Shown here one piece after another: positions 38,015 to 47,032 of a stretch of 64,000 bases of DNA (positions within the stretch are counted from its first letter, which is position 1; each line of letters starts with the position of its first letter). This DNA is from an uncultured Prochlorococcus sp. GTDB lineage: Bacteria; Cyanobacteriota; Cyanobacteriia; PCC-6307; Cyanobiaceae. The stretch lies in assembly GCA_902518475.1 (NCBI GenBank), contig CABYGI010000001.1:124001-188000 (forward strand). The letters are read 5' to 3'. Both the position numbers and the translations under genes were made by a program. A model generated the notes under the pieces. The model was given only the letters and a program-made list of their open reading frames with translations. It was not told the origin of the DNA and searched no databases.

Positions 38015-39514
38015 ATGAATTACTTGAAATTGAAGTATATAAAGTATGTAGTATTTATATTATTTCTTTATATTTTATTTTCCATATTTGTAAGAATAGT
38101 AAATATTTATACTCTTTTGTTTTTAATTATAATTATATATACTTTTTATAATATTGATAAAAAATTATTTAAAAAAATAGTTTATAAAGTTATTTATAAA
38201 AATAAAAAAAACACACTTTCATTCAAAAATACATATGGTGCTGCCAAGATAAGTTTGGAAGGAGTCGAAAAAATTAACAAAAAAATTAGCGATAAAGTTA
38301 AAGCTGAATTGTTAAATTACCAAAAAAATAAACTAGAGTCTCAATTAAAAACAGGAGATTATAAAGTTACTCTTTTTGGAGCAGGTTCCTCAGGAAAAAC
38401 ATCTATAGCAAGATCTTTGTTAAAAAATATTGTCGGACAAACCTCAGCAAAAATAGGTACAACAAAGCAAATTAATAGCTATAAAATTCGTATTCCAATT
38501 TTAAAAAGAAACATTAATATAGTTGATACTCCAGGTTTATTCGAACCATCTAAATTAGGAGAAGAAAGAGAAAAAGCGACTATTATACAAGCATCAAATT
38601 CTGACTTAGTTCTTTTTGTCTTAGATCAGGACATAAATAAATACGAAAACTATTTAATTAAAGAATTATTAAAATTAAGGAAAAAAATAATAATAGTTCT
38701 AAATAAATGTGATTTGAGGTCTAGAGATGAAAATAACCTTATCAAAGAAAATATAATTTCTGTAACATCCGCTAGAAAAAATAAAATTTCTGTTGTTCAA
38801 ACAATTGCAGTCCCTGAAAAATCTCCCTATATAAAATCAGATGCTTTAAATTTTCTTCCAGAGGTAGGAATTTTATTTAGAGAAATAATTGAAACCCTCG
38901 ATAATAATGGTGAAGAGTTATTGGCGGATAATATTCTTTTTCGCTCAAATAAGTTAGGTATTAAAAGTAAAAATTTCGTACAAGAACAAAGATATTTAAT
39001 GTCAAATAAAGTGATTAATAAATATATGTGGATAACAGGAGGAGTAATACTAGTTAATCCACTACCAGCTGTTGATTTTCTTACTACTACCTCCGTAAAC
39101 CTTCAAATGATAACGGAGTTATCAAAAATATATGAAATAAAACTTACTAAAAAAGATGCAAAAGATTTGGCGACTTCATTGCTAAGCGCATTGGCTAAAC
39201 AAGGAATACTAAAAGGGGGTCTCGCCATTCTTTCTCCTGCTTTAGCTACTAGCTTGACTAAAATAATATTATCTAAATCAATACAATCAGTTACAGCAGG
39301 CTGGTTAATAAGAATAGTAGGATTAAGTTTGATTGAATATTTTAAAAATGGTCAAGATTGGGGAGATGGCGGAATTCAAGAAGTAGTAGATAAGATCTAT
39401 AGAATAAGTAAAAGAGAGGATATTTTAAATAATTTCGTAAAAGAAGCTATTTCAAAAATTGAAATGAAAAAATATTTTAAATCAAATAAAAGTTTGCCTC
39501 CATTTACTAATTAA
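38015..39514 (+). CDS. Membrane-anchored GTPase with DUF697-like C-terminus
   Basis: A 499-residue protein. Two N-terminal membrane segments (about 8-28 and 33-48), a basic linker, then a G domain: P-loop GAGSSGKTS at 122-130, DTPGLF at 171-176, NKCD at 230-233. The C-terminal part (about 330-480) has hydrophobic helices around WITGGVILVNPLPAVDFLTT and LKGGLAILSPALATSLTK, as in DUF697/YcjF-type proteins. The start ATG at 38015 is one base after the lspA stop; an open frame extending to 37946 lies inside lspA and is not needed. Function unknown; the architecture suggests a membrane-remodelling or stress GTPase. Confidence 0.82.
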   Translation: MNYLKLKYIKYVVFILFLYILFSIFVRIVNIYTLLFLIIIIYTFYNIDKKLFKKIVYKVIYKNKKNTLSFKNTYGAAKISLEGVEKINKKISDKVKAELLNYQKNKLESQLKTGDYKVTLFGAGSSGKTSIARSLLKNIVGQTSAKIGTTKQINSYKIRIPILKRNINIVDTPGLFEPSKLGEEREKATIIQASNSDLVLFVLDQDINKYENYLIKELLKLRKKIIIVLNKCDLRSRDENNLIKENIISVTSARKNKISVVQTIAVPEKSPYIKSDALNFLPEVGILFREIIETLDNNGEELLADNILFRSNKLGIKSKNFVQEQRYLMSNKVINKYMWITGGVILVNPLPAVDFLTTTSVNLQMITELSKIYEIKLTKKDAKDLATSLLSALAKQGILKGGLAILSPALATSLTKIILSKSIQSVTAGWLIRIVGLSLIEYFKNGQDWGDGGIQEVVDKIYRISKREDILNNFVKEAISKIEMKKYFKSNKSLPPFTN

Positions 39515-39638
39515 TATTGGATAATTGATCATTTAGATAAGTTCTGAAATCAAAGATAGTTATTAATAGTAAATAAGCAATGCAAATAGCTATAGAGATA
39601 AAACCTGTTACTATTGCAATAATTTTTGGTCTTACCAT
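39507..39638 (-). CDS. Conserved small membrane protein (43 aa)
   Basis: ATG at 39638 (or 39644, two residues longer) to TAG at 39507. The product has a basic start (MVRPK), one membrane helix (residues 6-29, IIAIVTGFISIAICIAYLLLITIF), then a polar tail. It follows the decarboxylase stop by 9 bases on the same strand and overlaps the end of the convergent GTPase gene by 8 bases. I have a recollection of similar short ORFs in other marine picocyanobacteria, not verified here. Function unknown. Confidence 0.65.
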   Translation of the reverse strand: MVRPKIIAIVTGFISIAICIAYLLLITIFDFRTYLNDQLSNIN

Positions 39639-39647
39639 ATTCATTAG

Positions 39648-41033
39648 TTAAGCATCTAGAAGTCTCAAAAGTTCTTCAATATCAGAATTCTTTGTATTGT
39701 AATTTCCCATGACAACCCGTAAAAAATATTTATCTTTAAATTTTGGTCTAGAAAGCATAAAATTATTATTAATTAGTTCATTTAATTTAGTTTGAGTCCA
39801 TGTATCAGAGTCTTTTGGCTCAAGTTTATTTGGTAAGAATGAAACAATATGAAGAGGACCTGAATATATATCAAATTTATTTTTACTAATATTTTTTACA
39901 AAAAAATCTTTTCTATTAATTGATGACTTTAATATATTTTCTATTCCTTTGAGACCTAAATAACGTAACCCAAGCCATAGTTTGATAACCTCTGCAGGTC
40001 TAGAACCTTGTATTCCTATTTCTCCTCTATTTATAATATTTTCTTTAGATGATATGTATGGTAGTCCAGTATTGAAAGTATTTTCTAAAGTACTCATATT
40101 TGAAACCAATAACAAAGATGAAGTCTTTGTAATGCCAATAATTTTTTGTGGATTTATCGTTATCGAATTAGCCTGATTAATATTATTTAGACCTTCTATT
40201 GGAATAGAAGTTATAGCAAAAATTCCTCCAATTGAACCATCAATATGTAACCATATGTTTCTTTGTTTACAGATTTCACTTATTTCTTTAATAGGATCAA
40301 TGGCTCCTCTTACAGTAGTCCCAAGAGTGGCAACAATAGCAAATATTTTTTTATTTTCTATTGAACAATTATCTAAAGAGTTTTTCATATCGTTTATATC
40401 CATCCGACCTTGATTATCAGTTTTAATCCTGACAAGATTCCTAGTATCAAGACCCATTACTCTTATACATTTAACGAAAGAAGAATGAGCATCTTCACTA
40501 ACAAGTAATACAGAATCTGGATCTGAACCTAATCCAGCATTATTTCTAGCTGCAATAAGTGCATTCAGATTACTTAATGTACCTCCGCTAGCAGCTATAC
40601 CTCCTGAGAAATCATTAAACCCTATTTTTTTGGCAAACCATTTGCATAATGATTCCTCAAGCAAGGTTACACTTGGTGATAACTCGTAAGCGAGAAGATT
40701 ATTATTTAAACCAGCAGCAATTAAATCCCCCAAAATAGAATAAATTAAAGGTGGGGGATCAAGGTGAGCTAGTGAGCCAGGATGAACGGGATTAAATGAA
40801 TTATTCAAAAGAGATCCAATATCAGAAAACAAATCTTCCTCAGAGTTACCATCTTCAGCAGGCATAATACAATTGAAACTCTCATCAAAAGGTAAAGGAC
40901 CATTTTTATCGGCTTTAGAGAACCAGTCACAAAGAGTTCGACTTGCTCTATTAAGAAGAGTAATCAATTTATCATTAGTCCCTAAATTTGAGGGGAAATA
41001 TATATCTTTATTATTTATTAAATCTTCAGCCAT
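39648..41033 (-). CDS. PLP-dependent group II decarboxylase
   Basis: A 461-residue enzyme of the aromatic-L-amino-acid/glutamate/diaminobutyrate decarboxylase family. The substrate-domain start HPGSLAHLDPPPLIYSILGDLIAAGLNNN, GGIAASGGTLSNLNALIAARN, WLHIDGSIGG, and a PLP-lysine motif NPQKIIGIT in place of the usual HK pair are visible. The substrate could be an acidic or aromatic amino acid or diaminobutyrate; sequence alone does not choose. It is divergent from tadA. Confidence 0.85.
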   Translation of the reverse strand: MAEDLINNKDIYFPSNLGTNDKLITLLNRASRTLCDWFSKADKNGPLPFDESFNCIMPAEDGNSEEDLFSDIGSLLNNSFNPVHPGSLAHLDPPPLIYSILGDLIAAGLNNNLLAYELSPSVTLLEESLCKWFAKKIGFNDFSGGIAASGGTLSNLNALIAARNNAGLGSDPDSVLLVSEDAHSSFVKCIRVMGLDTRNLVRIKTDNQGRMDINDMKNSLDNCSIENKKIFAIVATLGTTVRGAIDPIKEISEICKQRNIWLHIDGSIGGIFAITSIPIEGLNNINQANSITINPQKIIGITKTSSLLLVSNMSTLENTFNTGLPYISSKENIINRGEIGIQGSRPAEVIKLWLGLRYLGLKGIENILKSSINRKDFFVKNISKNKFDIYSGPLHIVSFLPNKLEPKDSDTWTQTKLNELINNNFMLSRPKFKDKYFLRVVMGNYNTKNSDIEELLRLLDA

Positions 41034-41095
41034 CAGATAAGATATCTATTAACAATTCTATTCTCAATCATGGTAAATGAGACATATTTTTGAAA

Positions 41096-41590
41096 ATGGA
41101 AATAGTAATGAAGAACAACAAAAAATCAAATAATTCAAAATATACTTCGTGGATGAATTCGATATTAAGAAGATCCAAAGAAATTGGAAAAGTTGAGTTA
41201 CCAATCTGTTCAATAATTTTAGACGAGAGAGGAAGATGTATCGGTAGAGGGGTTAACAGGAGAAATATAAATAAAGACCCATTAGGTCATGCTGAAATAA
41301 TGGCTCTTAAGCAGGCTTCTTTAATAAAAAATGATTGGAGATTTAATGAATGTACTATTATCACAAATTTAGAACCTTGTACTATGTGTTCCTCTGCCCT
41401 TATACAAGCGAGGATGGGTAAGGTTATTTTCGGGGCTTACGATAAGAAAAGAGGGGGATTTGGAGGCTCGATCGACCTATCAAAACATGAAAGTGCTCAT
41501 CATAAAATGGAAATTGTAGGGGGTATTTTAGAAGACGAATGCAGTCAAATTTTACAGCTATGGTTTAAAAAGCTGAGGACTCAAAAATAG
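41096..41590 (+). CDS. tadA: tRNA-specific adenosine deaminase
   Basis: About 164 residues; deaminates A34 to inosine in tRNA-Arg(ACG). The zinc/catalytic motif GHAEIMAL and LEPCTMCSSALIQARMGKVIFGA are intact. In-frame starts are TTG 41090, ATG 41096 and ATG 41108; the last has GGAAA at good spacing and may be the true one. The last bases overlap the 3' end of the convergent aminotransferase gene by 26 bases. Confidence 0.94.
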   Translation: MEIVMKNNKKSNNSKYTSWMNSILRRSKEIGKVELPICSIILDERGRCIGRGVNRRNINKDPLGHAEIMALKQASLIKNDWRFNECTIITNLEPCTMCSSALIQARMGKVIFGAYDKKRGGFGGSIDLSKHESAHHKMEIVGGILEDECSQILQLWFKKLRTQK

Positions 41591-42749
41591 AATATTTTTT
41601 TAACTCAGTATCAAATAGGTTTAATAATCTATCAACATTCTCTTCACTTGAGTTAAAGCCCATTAGTCCTACGCGCCATACCTTACCAGACAATTCTCCA
41701 AGTCCATTTCCTATTTCTATTCCAAAGTTTCTTAAAAGATGATTTCTAAAACCATCACCATCAACTGCTGGAGGTATTTTAACTGTGGTTAATGTTGGCA
41801 ATCTATAATCTTCTGATACATGTAATTCCATTCCAAGACTTTCTAAACCATTCCACAGTTTCCTTGCATTAATATTGTGTCTATTCCAAACATTCTCTAA
41901 ACCCTCATTCGCTATTAATCGTAAACCTTCACGAATAGCAAAATTCATATTTACGGGGGCAGTATGATGGTAAACACGATCAGAACCCCAATATTTATTT
42001 AGTAAAGATAAATCTAAATACCAGTTAGGTACTTTTGTTTTTCTTGTACTTAGTTTTTCTTCAGCTCTTTTATTCATCGTAAAAGGGCTTAATCCTGGGG
42101 GACAACTTAATCCCTTTTGACTACAACTGTATGCTAGATCAATTTTCCATTCGTCTATCAATAGTTCTAGAGCTCCAAGAGAAGTAACTGCATCAACTAA
42201 AAACAAGCAGTTATTTTTTCTACAAACATCCCCAATACCATCAAGAGGTTGCAAAACACCACTTGATGTTTCAGCATGGACAATAGCAAAAATTGCTGGT
42301 TTTTTAGTTTCTATTTCATACTTGATTTCTTCAAAGGAAAAGGATTCACCCCACGGTTTTCCAATAACAGATACATCTGCTTTATATCTTGTTGCCATAT
42401 CAACAAGTCTGTCTCCAAAATATCCTTTTTTAGCGATGAGGATTTTTTCTCCTTCCTCTATAAAATTAGCTATTGATGCTTCCATAGCTGCACTTCCAGT
42501 ACCACTCATTGGAAGAGTCAGGCGATTATTACATTGCCACGTATATCTTAGAAGTTGCTGTACATCAGACATCAATGAAATATATGCTTCATCTAAGTGG
42601 CCAATAGGATTCAAAGAAAGAGCGCTTAAGACTTCTGGATGTGCGTTTGAAGGACCAGGACCTAATAAAAGTCTAGAGGGAACATAAGTCTTTGAGAAAT
42701 GAGATAAATTCTCTTCATTTAAAGCCGAAATAAGTTTTGCTTCTGTCAA
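41565..42749 (-). CDS. Class V aminotransferase (alanine/serine-glyoxylate type)
   Basis: A 394-residue PLP enzyme. RLLLGPGPSNAHPEVL is at residues 26-41, SGTGSAAMEASIANF near 85, VDAVTSLGALEL near 170 and the PLP lysine in SCSQKGLSCPPGLSPF near 197-212. These fit the alanine--glyoxylate / serine--glyoxylate group, which in cyanobacteria would work in the photorespiratory glycolate pathway. It is divergent from glnA, whose promoter lies in the 213-base gap between them. Confidence 0.9.
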   Translation of the reverse strand: MTEAKLISALNEENLSHFSKTYVPSRLLLGPGPSNAHPEVLSALSLNPIGHLDEAYISLMSDVQQLLRYTWQCNNRLTLPMSGTGSAAMEASIANFIEEGEKILIAKKGYFGDRLVDMATRYKADVSVIGKPWGESFSFEEIKYEIETKKPAIFAIVHAETSSGVLQPLDGIGDVCRKNNCLFLVDAVTSLGALELLIDEWKIDLAYSCSQKGLSCPPGLSPFTMNKRAEEKLSTRKTKVPNWYLDLSLLNKYWGSDRVYHHTAPVNMNFAIREGLRLIANEGLENVWNRHNINARKLWNGLESLGMELHVSEDYRLPTLTTVKIPPAVDGDGFRNHLLRNFGIEIGNGLGELSGKVWRVGLMGFNSSEENVDRLLNLFDTELKKYSIFESSAF

Positions 42750-42899
42750 AGCACTACATTCAATTACTTTTAAATTAAACTAATTTGGCCACATAAGCGA
42801 TATTTATTTAAAGAAATTCATTCAATTTAAATATTTAGGTAAACAATTATTAAACTTATGACTTGAAACACTAAAACGAAGACATCAAGTCTTAAAAAA

Positions 42900-42941
42900 G
42901 TTACCGTTGATACATAATAAGAATCATCAAGTTATTAATTT
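42900..42941 (+). promoter_or_regulatory. NtcA-type activated promoter for glnA
   Basis: GTT (42900-42902), 8 bases, TAC (42911-42913), then exactly 22 bases to a -10 box TAATTT (42936-42941). This matches the known cyanobacterial NtcA-activated layout GTA-N8-TAC-N22-TAN3T at all but one position. It lies 22 bases before the glnA ATG. NtcA responds to 2-oxoglutarate and signals nitrogen shortage. Confidence 0.75.
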
Positions 42942-42962
42942 CATATAAGGTATTACAAAATT

Positions 42963-44384
42963 ATGTCTAAATCTCCTCAAGATGTTTTAAGTCAAATTAA
43001 AGACGAAGGAATTGAACTCATCGATTTAAAATTCACTGATATTCACGGAAAATGGCAACATTTAACTCTTACATCAGACATGATAGAGGAGGATTCTTTT
43101 ACAGAAGGTTTAGCATTTGATGGCTCATCAATAAGAGGATGGAAAGCAATTAATGCCTCAGATATGTCAATGGTGCCTGATGCAAGTACAGCTTGGATAG
43201 ATCCTTTTTATAAACATAAAACTCTAAGTATGATTTGCTCTATTCAAGAGCCAAGAAGCGGCGAACCTTATGATAGGTGTCCAAGAGCGTTAGCTCAAAA
43301 GGCTTTAAAATATTTAGACTCGACTGGTATTGCAGATACTGCATTTTTTGGACCAGAACCAGAATTCTTTTTGTTTGATGATGTTAGATATGACTCTAAA
43401 GAAGGAGGTTGTTTTTATAGTGTAGATACTATTGAAGCCCCATGGAATACAGGGAGAATTGAAGAAGGGGGAAACTTAGGATACAAAATACAATATAAAG
43501 AAGGATATTTTCCAGTAGCTCCAAATGATACTGCGCAAGATATCAGATCTGAGATGCTCCTTCTTATGGGTGAATTAGGTATCCCCACAGAAAAACATCA
43601 CCATGAAGTTGCTGGTGCCGGCCAACACGAACTTGGAATGAAATTTGATTCGTTAATAAATGCTGCTGATAATGTTATGACTTATAAATACGTAGTCAGA
43701 AATGTTGCAAAAAAATATGGAAAAACAGCAACATTTATGCCCAAACCAGTATTTAACGACAACGGAACAGGAATGCATGTTCACCAGAGTCTATGGAAGA
43801 GTGGCCAGCCACTATTCTTTGGTGAAGGGTCATATGCAAATTTATCTCAAACAGCAAGATGGTACATCGGAGGCATACTTAAACATGCACCTTCATTTCT
43901 AGCATTTACTAACCCCACTACAAATAGTTATAAACGATTGGTTCCAGGATTCGAAGCTCCTGTAAATCTAGTTTATTCTGAGGGTAATAGATCAGCTGCA
44001 GTAAGAATACCTTTAACAGGACCAAGCCCTAAAGCTAAAAGATTAGAATTCAGATCAGGTGACGCACTTGCAAATCCTTACTTAGCATTTTCTGTAATGA
44101 TGCTTGCTGGTATTGATGGAATTAAAAATCAAATTGATCCTGGTGATGGAGTAGATGTAGATTTATTTGAACTTCCAGCTGATGAACTTGCAAAAATTGA
44201 TACAGTACCTTCATCTCTAAATGACTCACTAAATGCGCTAAAAGCAGATAAGGATTATCTATTAGCTGGTGGAGTATTTACTGAAGATTTTATTGATAAC
44301 TTTATCGATATAAAATACGAAGAGGTACAACAATTAAGACAAAGGCCTCATCCACATGAATTCTTCATGTATTACGATGCATAA
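42963..44384 (+). CDS. glnA: Glutamine synthetase type I
   Basis: A 473-residue enzyme that fixes ammonium onto glutamate and is the entry point of the GS-GOGAT cycle. [14 protein letters not shown] is near 22-35, [14 protein letters not shown] near 48-61, the metal/ATP site [10 protein letters not shown] near 126-135, [17 protein letters not shown] near 207-223 and [12 protein letters not shown] near 262-273. The length is typical of GSI. It is preceded by an NtcA-type promoter and followed by a strong intrinsic terminator, so it is probably monocistronic. Confidence 0.98.
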   Translation: MSKSPQDVLSQIKDEGIELIDLKFTDIHGKWQHLTLTSDMIEEDSFTEGLAFDGSSIRGWKAINASDMSMVPDASTAWIDPFYKHKTLSMICSIQEPRSGEPYDRCPRALAQKALKYLDSTGIADTAFFGPEPEFFLFDDVRYDSKEGGCFYSVDTIEAPWNTGRIEEGGNLGYKIQYKEGYFPVAPNDTAQDIRSEMLLLMGELGIPTEKHHHEVAGAGQHELGMKFDSLINAADNVMTYKYVVRNVAKKYGKTATFMPKPVFNDNGTGMHVHQSLWKSGQPLFFGEGSYANLSQTARWYIGGILKHAPSFLAFTNPTTNSYKRLVPGFEAPVNLVYSEGNRSAAVRIPLTGPSPKAKRLEFRSGDALANPYLAFSVMMLAGIDGIKNQIDPGDGVDVDLFELPADELAKIDTVPSSLNDSLNALKADKDYLLAGGVFTEDFIDNFIDIKYEEVQQLRQRPHPHEFFMYYDA

Positions 44385-44409
44385 TTAAAAAGACACATTA
44401 GTGTAAATT

Positions 44410-44458
44410 AATCAATTTGAGAAATATCACAAAATAATCTCAAATTGATTTTTTTTTT
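44410..44458 (+). terminator. Rho-independent terminator after glnA
   Basis: A perfect 13-base-pair stem (AATCAATTTGAGA at 44410-44422 with TCTCAAATTGATT at 44438-44450), a 15-base loop, then an eight-T run at 44451-44458. It starts 25 bases after the glnA stop and is the clearest terminator in the window. Confidence 0.9.
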
Positions 44459-44486
44459 GTTGGAATATATATATATATACTGAAAA

Positions 44487-45542
44487 ATGGCTAGGGAATC
44501 TATTTCAAAAATTGCATATAAAACGCTACAACAAAGTAAAAGCATTGCAGGTTTCGCTCACAAGCAGATTAGTTCAAGATTAATGAACTTTATTCTTCCC
44601 GATTCAAAGCTTGAAAATTTTGATATAGATAGAACTCTTCTAATGCAAATCCAAAATTCAATGGATAACTTAAGAGAGGAAGATTGGAATGATGCAGAAA
44701 AAAATATATACCCAAAAAAATTATTGTTTGACGAGCCATGGCTTAGATATTTAACTCAATATCCTAAAATTTGGCTTGATATGCCTAATACATGGGATAG
44801 ACGCAGAAAACAAAACTTTGATGATCTTCCAAAATCAGTTGATAAAGATAATTATCCTCAATATTACTTAAGAAATTTTCATCATCAAACAGATGGTTAC
44901 TTATCCGATTTTTCAGCTAGCATATATGACCTACAAGTTGAGATACTTTTCAATGGTAGTGCTGACTCAATGAGGAGAAGAATTATTAAGCCAATAAAAG
45001 AAGGACTTGATTTTTTTAGAGATAGAAAAAAAAGTTCTATAAAAATACTTGATGTGGCTACAGGATCAGGAAGAACATTAAAGCAACTAAGAGCCGCATT
45101 TCCTAAAGAAAAAATTACAGGGATTGATTTATCTGATTCATACTTAAAAGAGGCAAGTAGATATATTTCAGATTTAGATGGAGATTTAATTCAATTAATA
45201 AAAGCTAATGCTGAGGAATTACCTTTTGAAAACGATAGTTTTCAATGCATTTCTTGCGTTTACTTATTTCATGAATTACCTAGAACAATTAGAGCTAAAG
45301 TATTAAATGAATTTTTTAGAGTTCTTGAACCTGGCGGAATATTAGTTTTAGCTGATTCAATTCAAATTAGTGATTCACCTGACTTTATTTCCGTAATGGA
45401 AAGCTTCTATAAATCTTTTCATGAACCTTTTTATTGTGATTATATAAAAGAGGATATAGATTCTAAAATTGAGGATTTAGGGTTTAAAGATGTAAAATCA
45501 AATTCCTTTTTTATGACCAAAGTATGGTCTGCTGTAAAGTAA
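44487..45542 (+). CDS. Class I SAM-dependent methyltransferase
   Basis: A 351-residue protein. An N-terminal region of about 180 residues has no motif I know (rich in WL, WLDMPNTWDRRRKQNF, then FHHQTDGYLSDFSASIYDLQVEILFNG). It is followed by a Rossmann methyltransferase domain with motif I ILDVATGSGRTLKQLRAAFP near 188-207, GIDLSDSYLKEA near 213, and CISCVYLFHELPR near 255. The fold is sure, the substrate is not; the layout resembles methyltransferases of quinone or lipid metabolism. It is followed by a small ORF 12 bases on. Confidence 0.87.
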   Translation: MARESISKIAYKTLQQSKSIAGFAHKQISSRLMNFILPDSKLENFDIDRTLLMQIQNSMDNLREEDWNDAEKNIYPKKLLFDEPWLRYLTQYPKIWLDMPNTWDRRRKQNFDDLPKSVDKDNYPQYYLRNFHHQTDGYLSDFSASIYDLQVEILFNGSADSMRRRIIKPIKEGLDFFRDRKKSSIKILDVATGSGRTLKQLRAAFPKEKITGIDLSDSYLKEASRYISDLDGDLIQLIKANAEELPFENDSFQCISCVYLFHELPRTIRAKVLNEFFRVLEPGGILVLADSIQISDSPDFISVMESFYKSFHEPFYCDYIKEDIDSKIEDLGFKDVKSNSFFMTKVWSAVK

Positions 45543-45554
45543 ATAAAAACTCCT

Positions 45555-45818
45555 ATGACCTATTGGGATAAAGATACTATTCAGCTTGTTCAAAGTCTTA
45601 ATGACAAATTAAAAATTGATCATTCTAATTGGCATAAAGATAAAGGAAATAAATATAAACGATCTGCAGAATTAATTTCTGCCGGCTTATGCCACTTAAT
45701 TATTTCTTCTAATGAGAAGGAAACTATTGAGTATATAGAAGAAAGTATTAAATGGTTAAAAGAAATTAATGCAGATCAACCTTGTCCTAGTAAAAGTCAC
45801 CTTTTTAAAGCCAACTGA
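45555..45818 (+). CDS. Conserved small cyanobacterial protein (possibly DUF6439-like)
   Basis: An 87-residue soluble, helical protein (two amphipathic helices, about 8-30 and 35-75) with a C-terminal CPSKSH motif. I believe it belongs to a small cyanobacterium-specific family, but the name is from memory and uncertain. It follows the methyltransferase closely and overlaps the convergent ATPase gene by 22 bases. Confidence 0.65.
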   Translation: MTYWDKDTIQLVQSLNDKLKIDHSNWHKDKGNKYKRSAELISAGLCHLIISSNEKETIEYIEESIKWLKEINADQPCPSKSHLFKAN

Positions 45819-46231
45819 AGCCTATTACCTTTACTACTCCATCTAATGTCATCAAAACATTCGTTAATAATGTATAGACCTCGGCCATTTACACTACTTA
45901 TTTTTTTTGGTAATTTATAATTTCTTTTTTTTATTTCTAAACCATTACCTTGATCTTGAATTTGCCAAACACACCAATTAGGAGTAATTATTCTTCTTAC
46001 TCTAATATTTTTTTTAGGATCTAATTTATTTCCGTGTTTTACTGCGTTAACTAAAGCTTCATGTAAACCAAGTTTTATAAGATAGCTTGATTGAGAATTT
46101 TTGATAGGTTCTAATAATTGATCGACAAATTCATTTAACTGTAATGATGATTCGAATTCGTAGTTTGACCAATTAATCTTTGGTCTTTTAAAAAATTTTT
46201 TTAAAATATTTTTGCCCTGAATTAAGGACAT
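45797..46231 (-). CDS. Anti-sigma-factor-type ATP-binding protein (GHKL/HATPase_c)
   Basis: A 144-residue protein made up of little more than a GHKL ATPase domain: N box LHEALVNAVKHGN near residues 57-69, G1 box DQGNGLEI near 94-101, G2 box NGRGLYIINECFD near 114-126. It fits the RsbW/SpoIIAB serine kinase or anti-sigma regulatory family, implying partner switching with an anti-sigma antagonist and a sigma factor elsewhere. It follows a Gun4-domain gene on the same strand, 48 bases downstream. Confidence 0.86.
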   Translation of the reverse strand: MSLIQGKNILKKFFKRPKINWSNYEFESSLQLNEFVDQLLEPIKNSQSSYLIKLGLHEALVNAVKHGNKLDPKKNIRVRRIITPNWCVWQIQDQGNGLEIKKRNYKLPKKISSVNGRGLYIINECFDDIRWSSKGNRLQLALKR

Positions 46232-46279
46232 AATAATATTTTGATACTTTCTTAATTTTAACTTATTAAATACCTTTAT

Positions 46280-46999
46280 TTAAAGAATATTATTATGTCT
46301 CTGTGCAATAGCAGGATGCTTTAGGATCGAGTCCATAAGTCTAACTCCTCTTAGTTGATTTATTAAAGGCATGTGTCCATCAGGGGCATCCAATGACCAA
46401 TGAAAAGATCCCGGATATCTAGTCCATAAGCCCTCTTTTTTCCAACCTATTTTCGGCCACATTAATTCATATTTTTTCCCTACTGATTTTAAAATCTTTG
46501 CTTGTATTGAAAATCCAAATCTTCCAGTTGAATAAATAGTCCATAATCTATCTATTGTCTGTAGATCCTTACCTGACATATTCTTAACTTCACTATAGAA
46601 AACATATCCACGTTTCTCAGCTAATTTACCAGCTAATTTCCGTAGGTAGGAACTTGTTAATCTATCAGCCTCTTCAAATTTTTGCTCAACCAACATCAAT
46701 TGCATATCCTTATAATTAATACCAATATCTGAATATGTATTAAACCAATTATTGAAAATAGAGTTATCAAAAAATTCAGGCTTAAATTTTTTTAAAACTT
46801 GCAATATCCAACCTGCAGCCCAATCATCTCCTTCATTATCAAAGATATCAAAAAGTGAAGGTCCAATATTAAAAATATTTTCGACTTCGGATTCTATTTG
46901 AGATAATGAATTTATTCTTTTTCTTTGATTGGAATTTACAAAATTTTTTATCAAGTCTAATGTAGCATTACTATAGTTATCTTGTTCTTTGTTATTCAT
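46280..46999 (-). CDS. GUN4 domain protein
   Basis: A 239-residue protein with an N-terminal helical bundle (about 1-90, as in cyanobacterial Gun4) and a C-terminal GUN4 porphyrin-binding core (about 95-235, with DMQLMLVEQKFEEADRLTSSYL, IDRLWTIYSTGRFGFSIQAKIL and YPGSFHWSLDAPDGHMPL). Gun4 stimulates magnesium chelatase in chlorophyll synthesis. Cyanobacteria often carry paralogs, so whether this is the main Gun4 is not settled here. It is divergent from mnmH. Confidence 0.86.
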   Translation of the reverse strand: MNNKEQDNYSNATLDLIKNFVNSNQRKRINSLSQIESEVENIFNIGPSLFDIFDNEGDDWAAGWILQVLKKFKPEFFDNSIFNNWFNTYSDIGINYKDMQLMLVEQKFEEADRLTSSYLRKLAGKLAEKRGYVFYSEVKNMSGKDLQTIDRLWTIYSTGRFGFSIQAKILKSVGKKYELMWPKIGWKKEGLWTRYPGSFHWSLDAPDGHMPLINQLRGVRLMDSILKHPAIAQRHNNIL

Positions 47000-47032
47000 T
47001 TTAAAAAATCAATCAAAAAATAAAAACTATTC

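Noticed and set aside
42878-42894. AAGAC/GTCTT mini-hairpin upstream of the NtcA-type site
   Set aside because: Only five base pairs, no T-run and no match to a known glnA leader riboswitch; likely chance.
44466-44480. Alternating TA repeat before the methyltransferase gene
   Set aside because: A short simple repeat expected in such AT-rich sequence; could be part of a promoter but there is nothing to support that.
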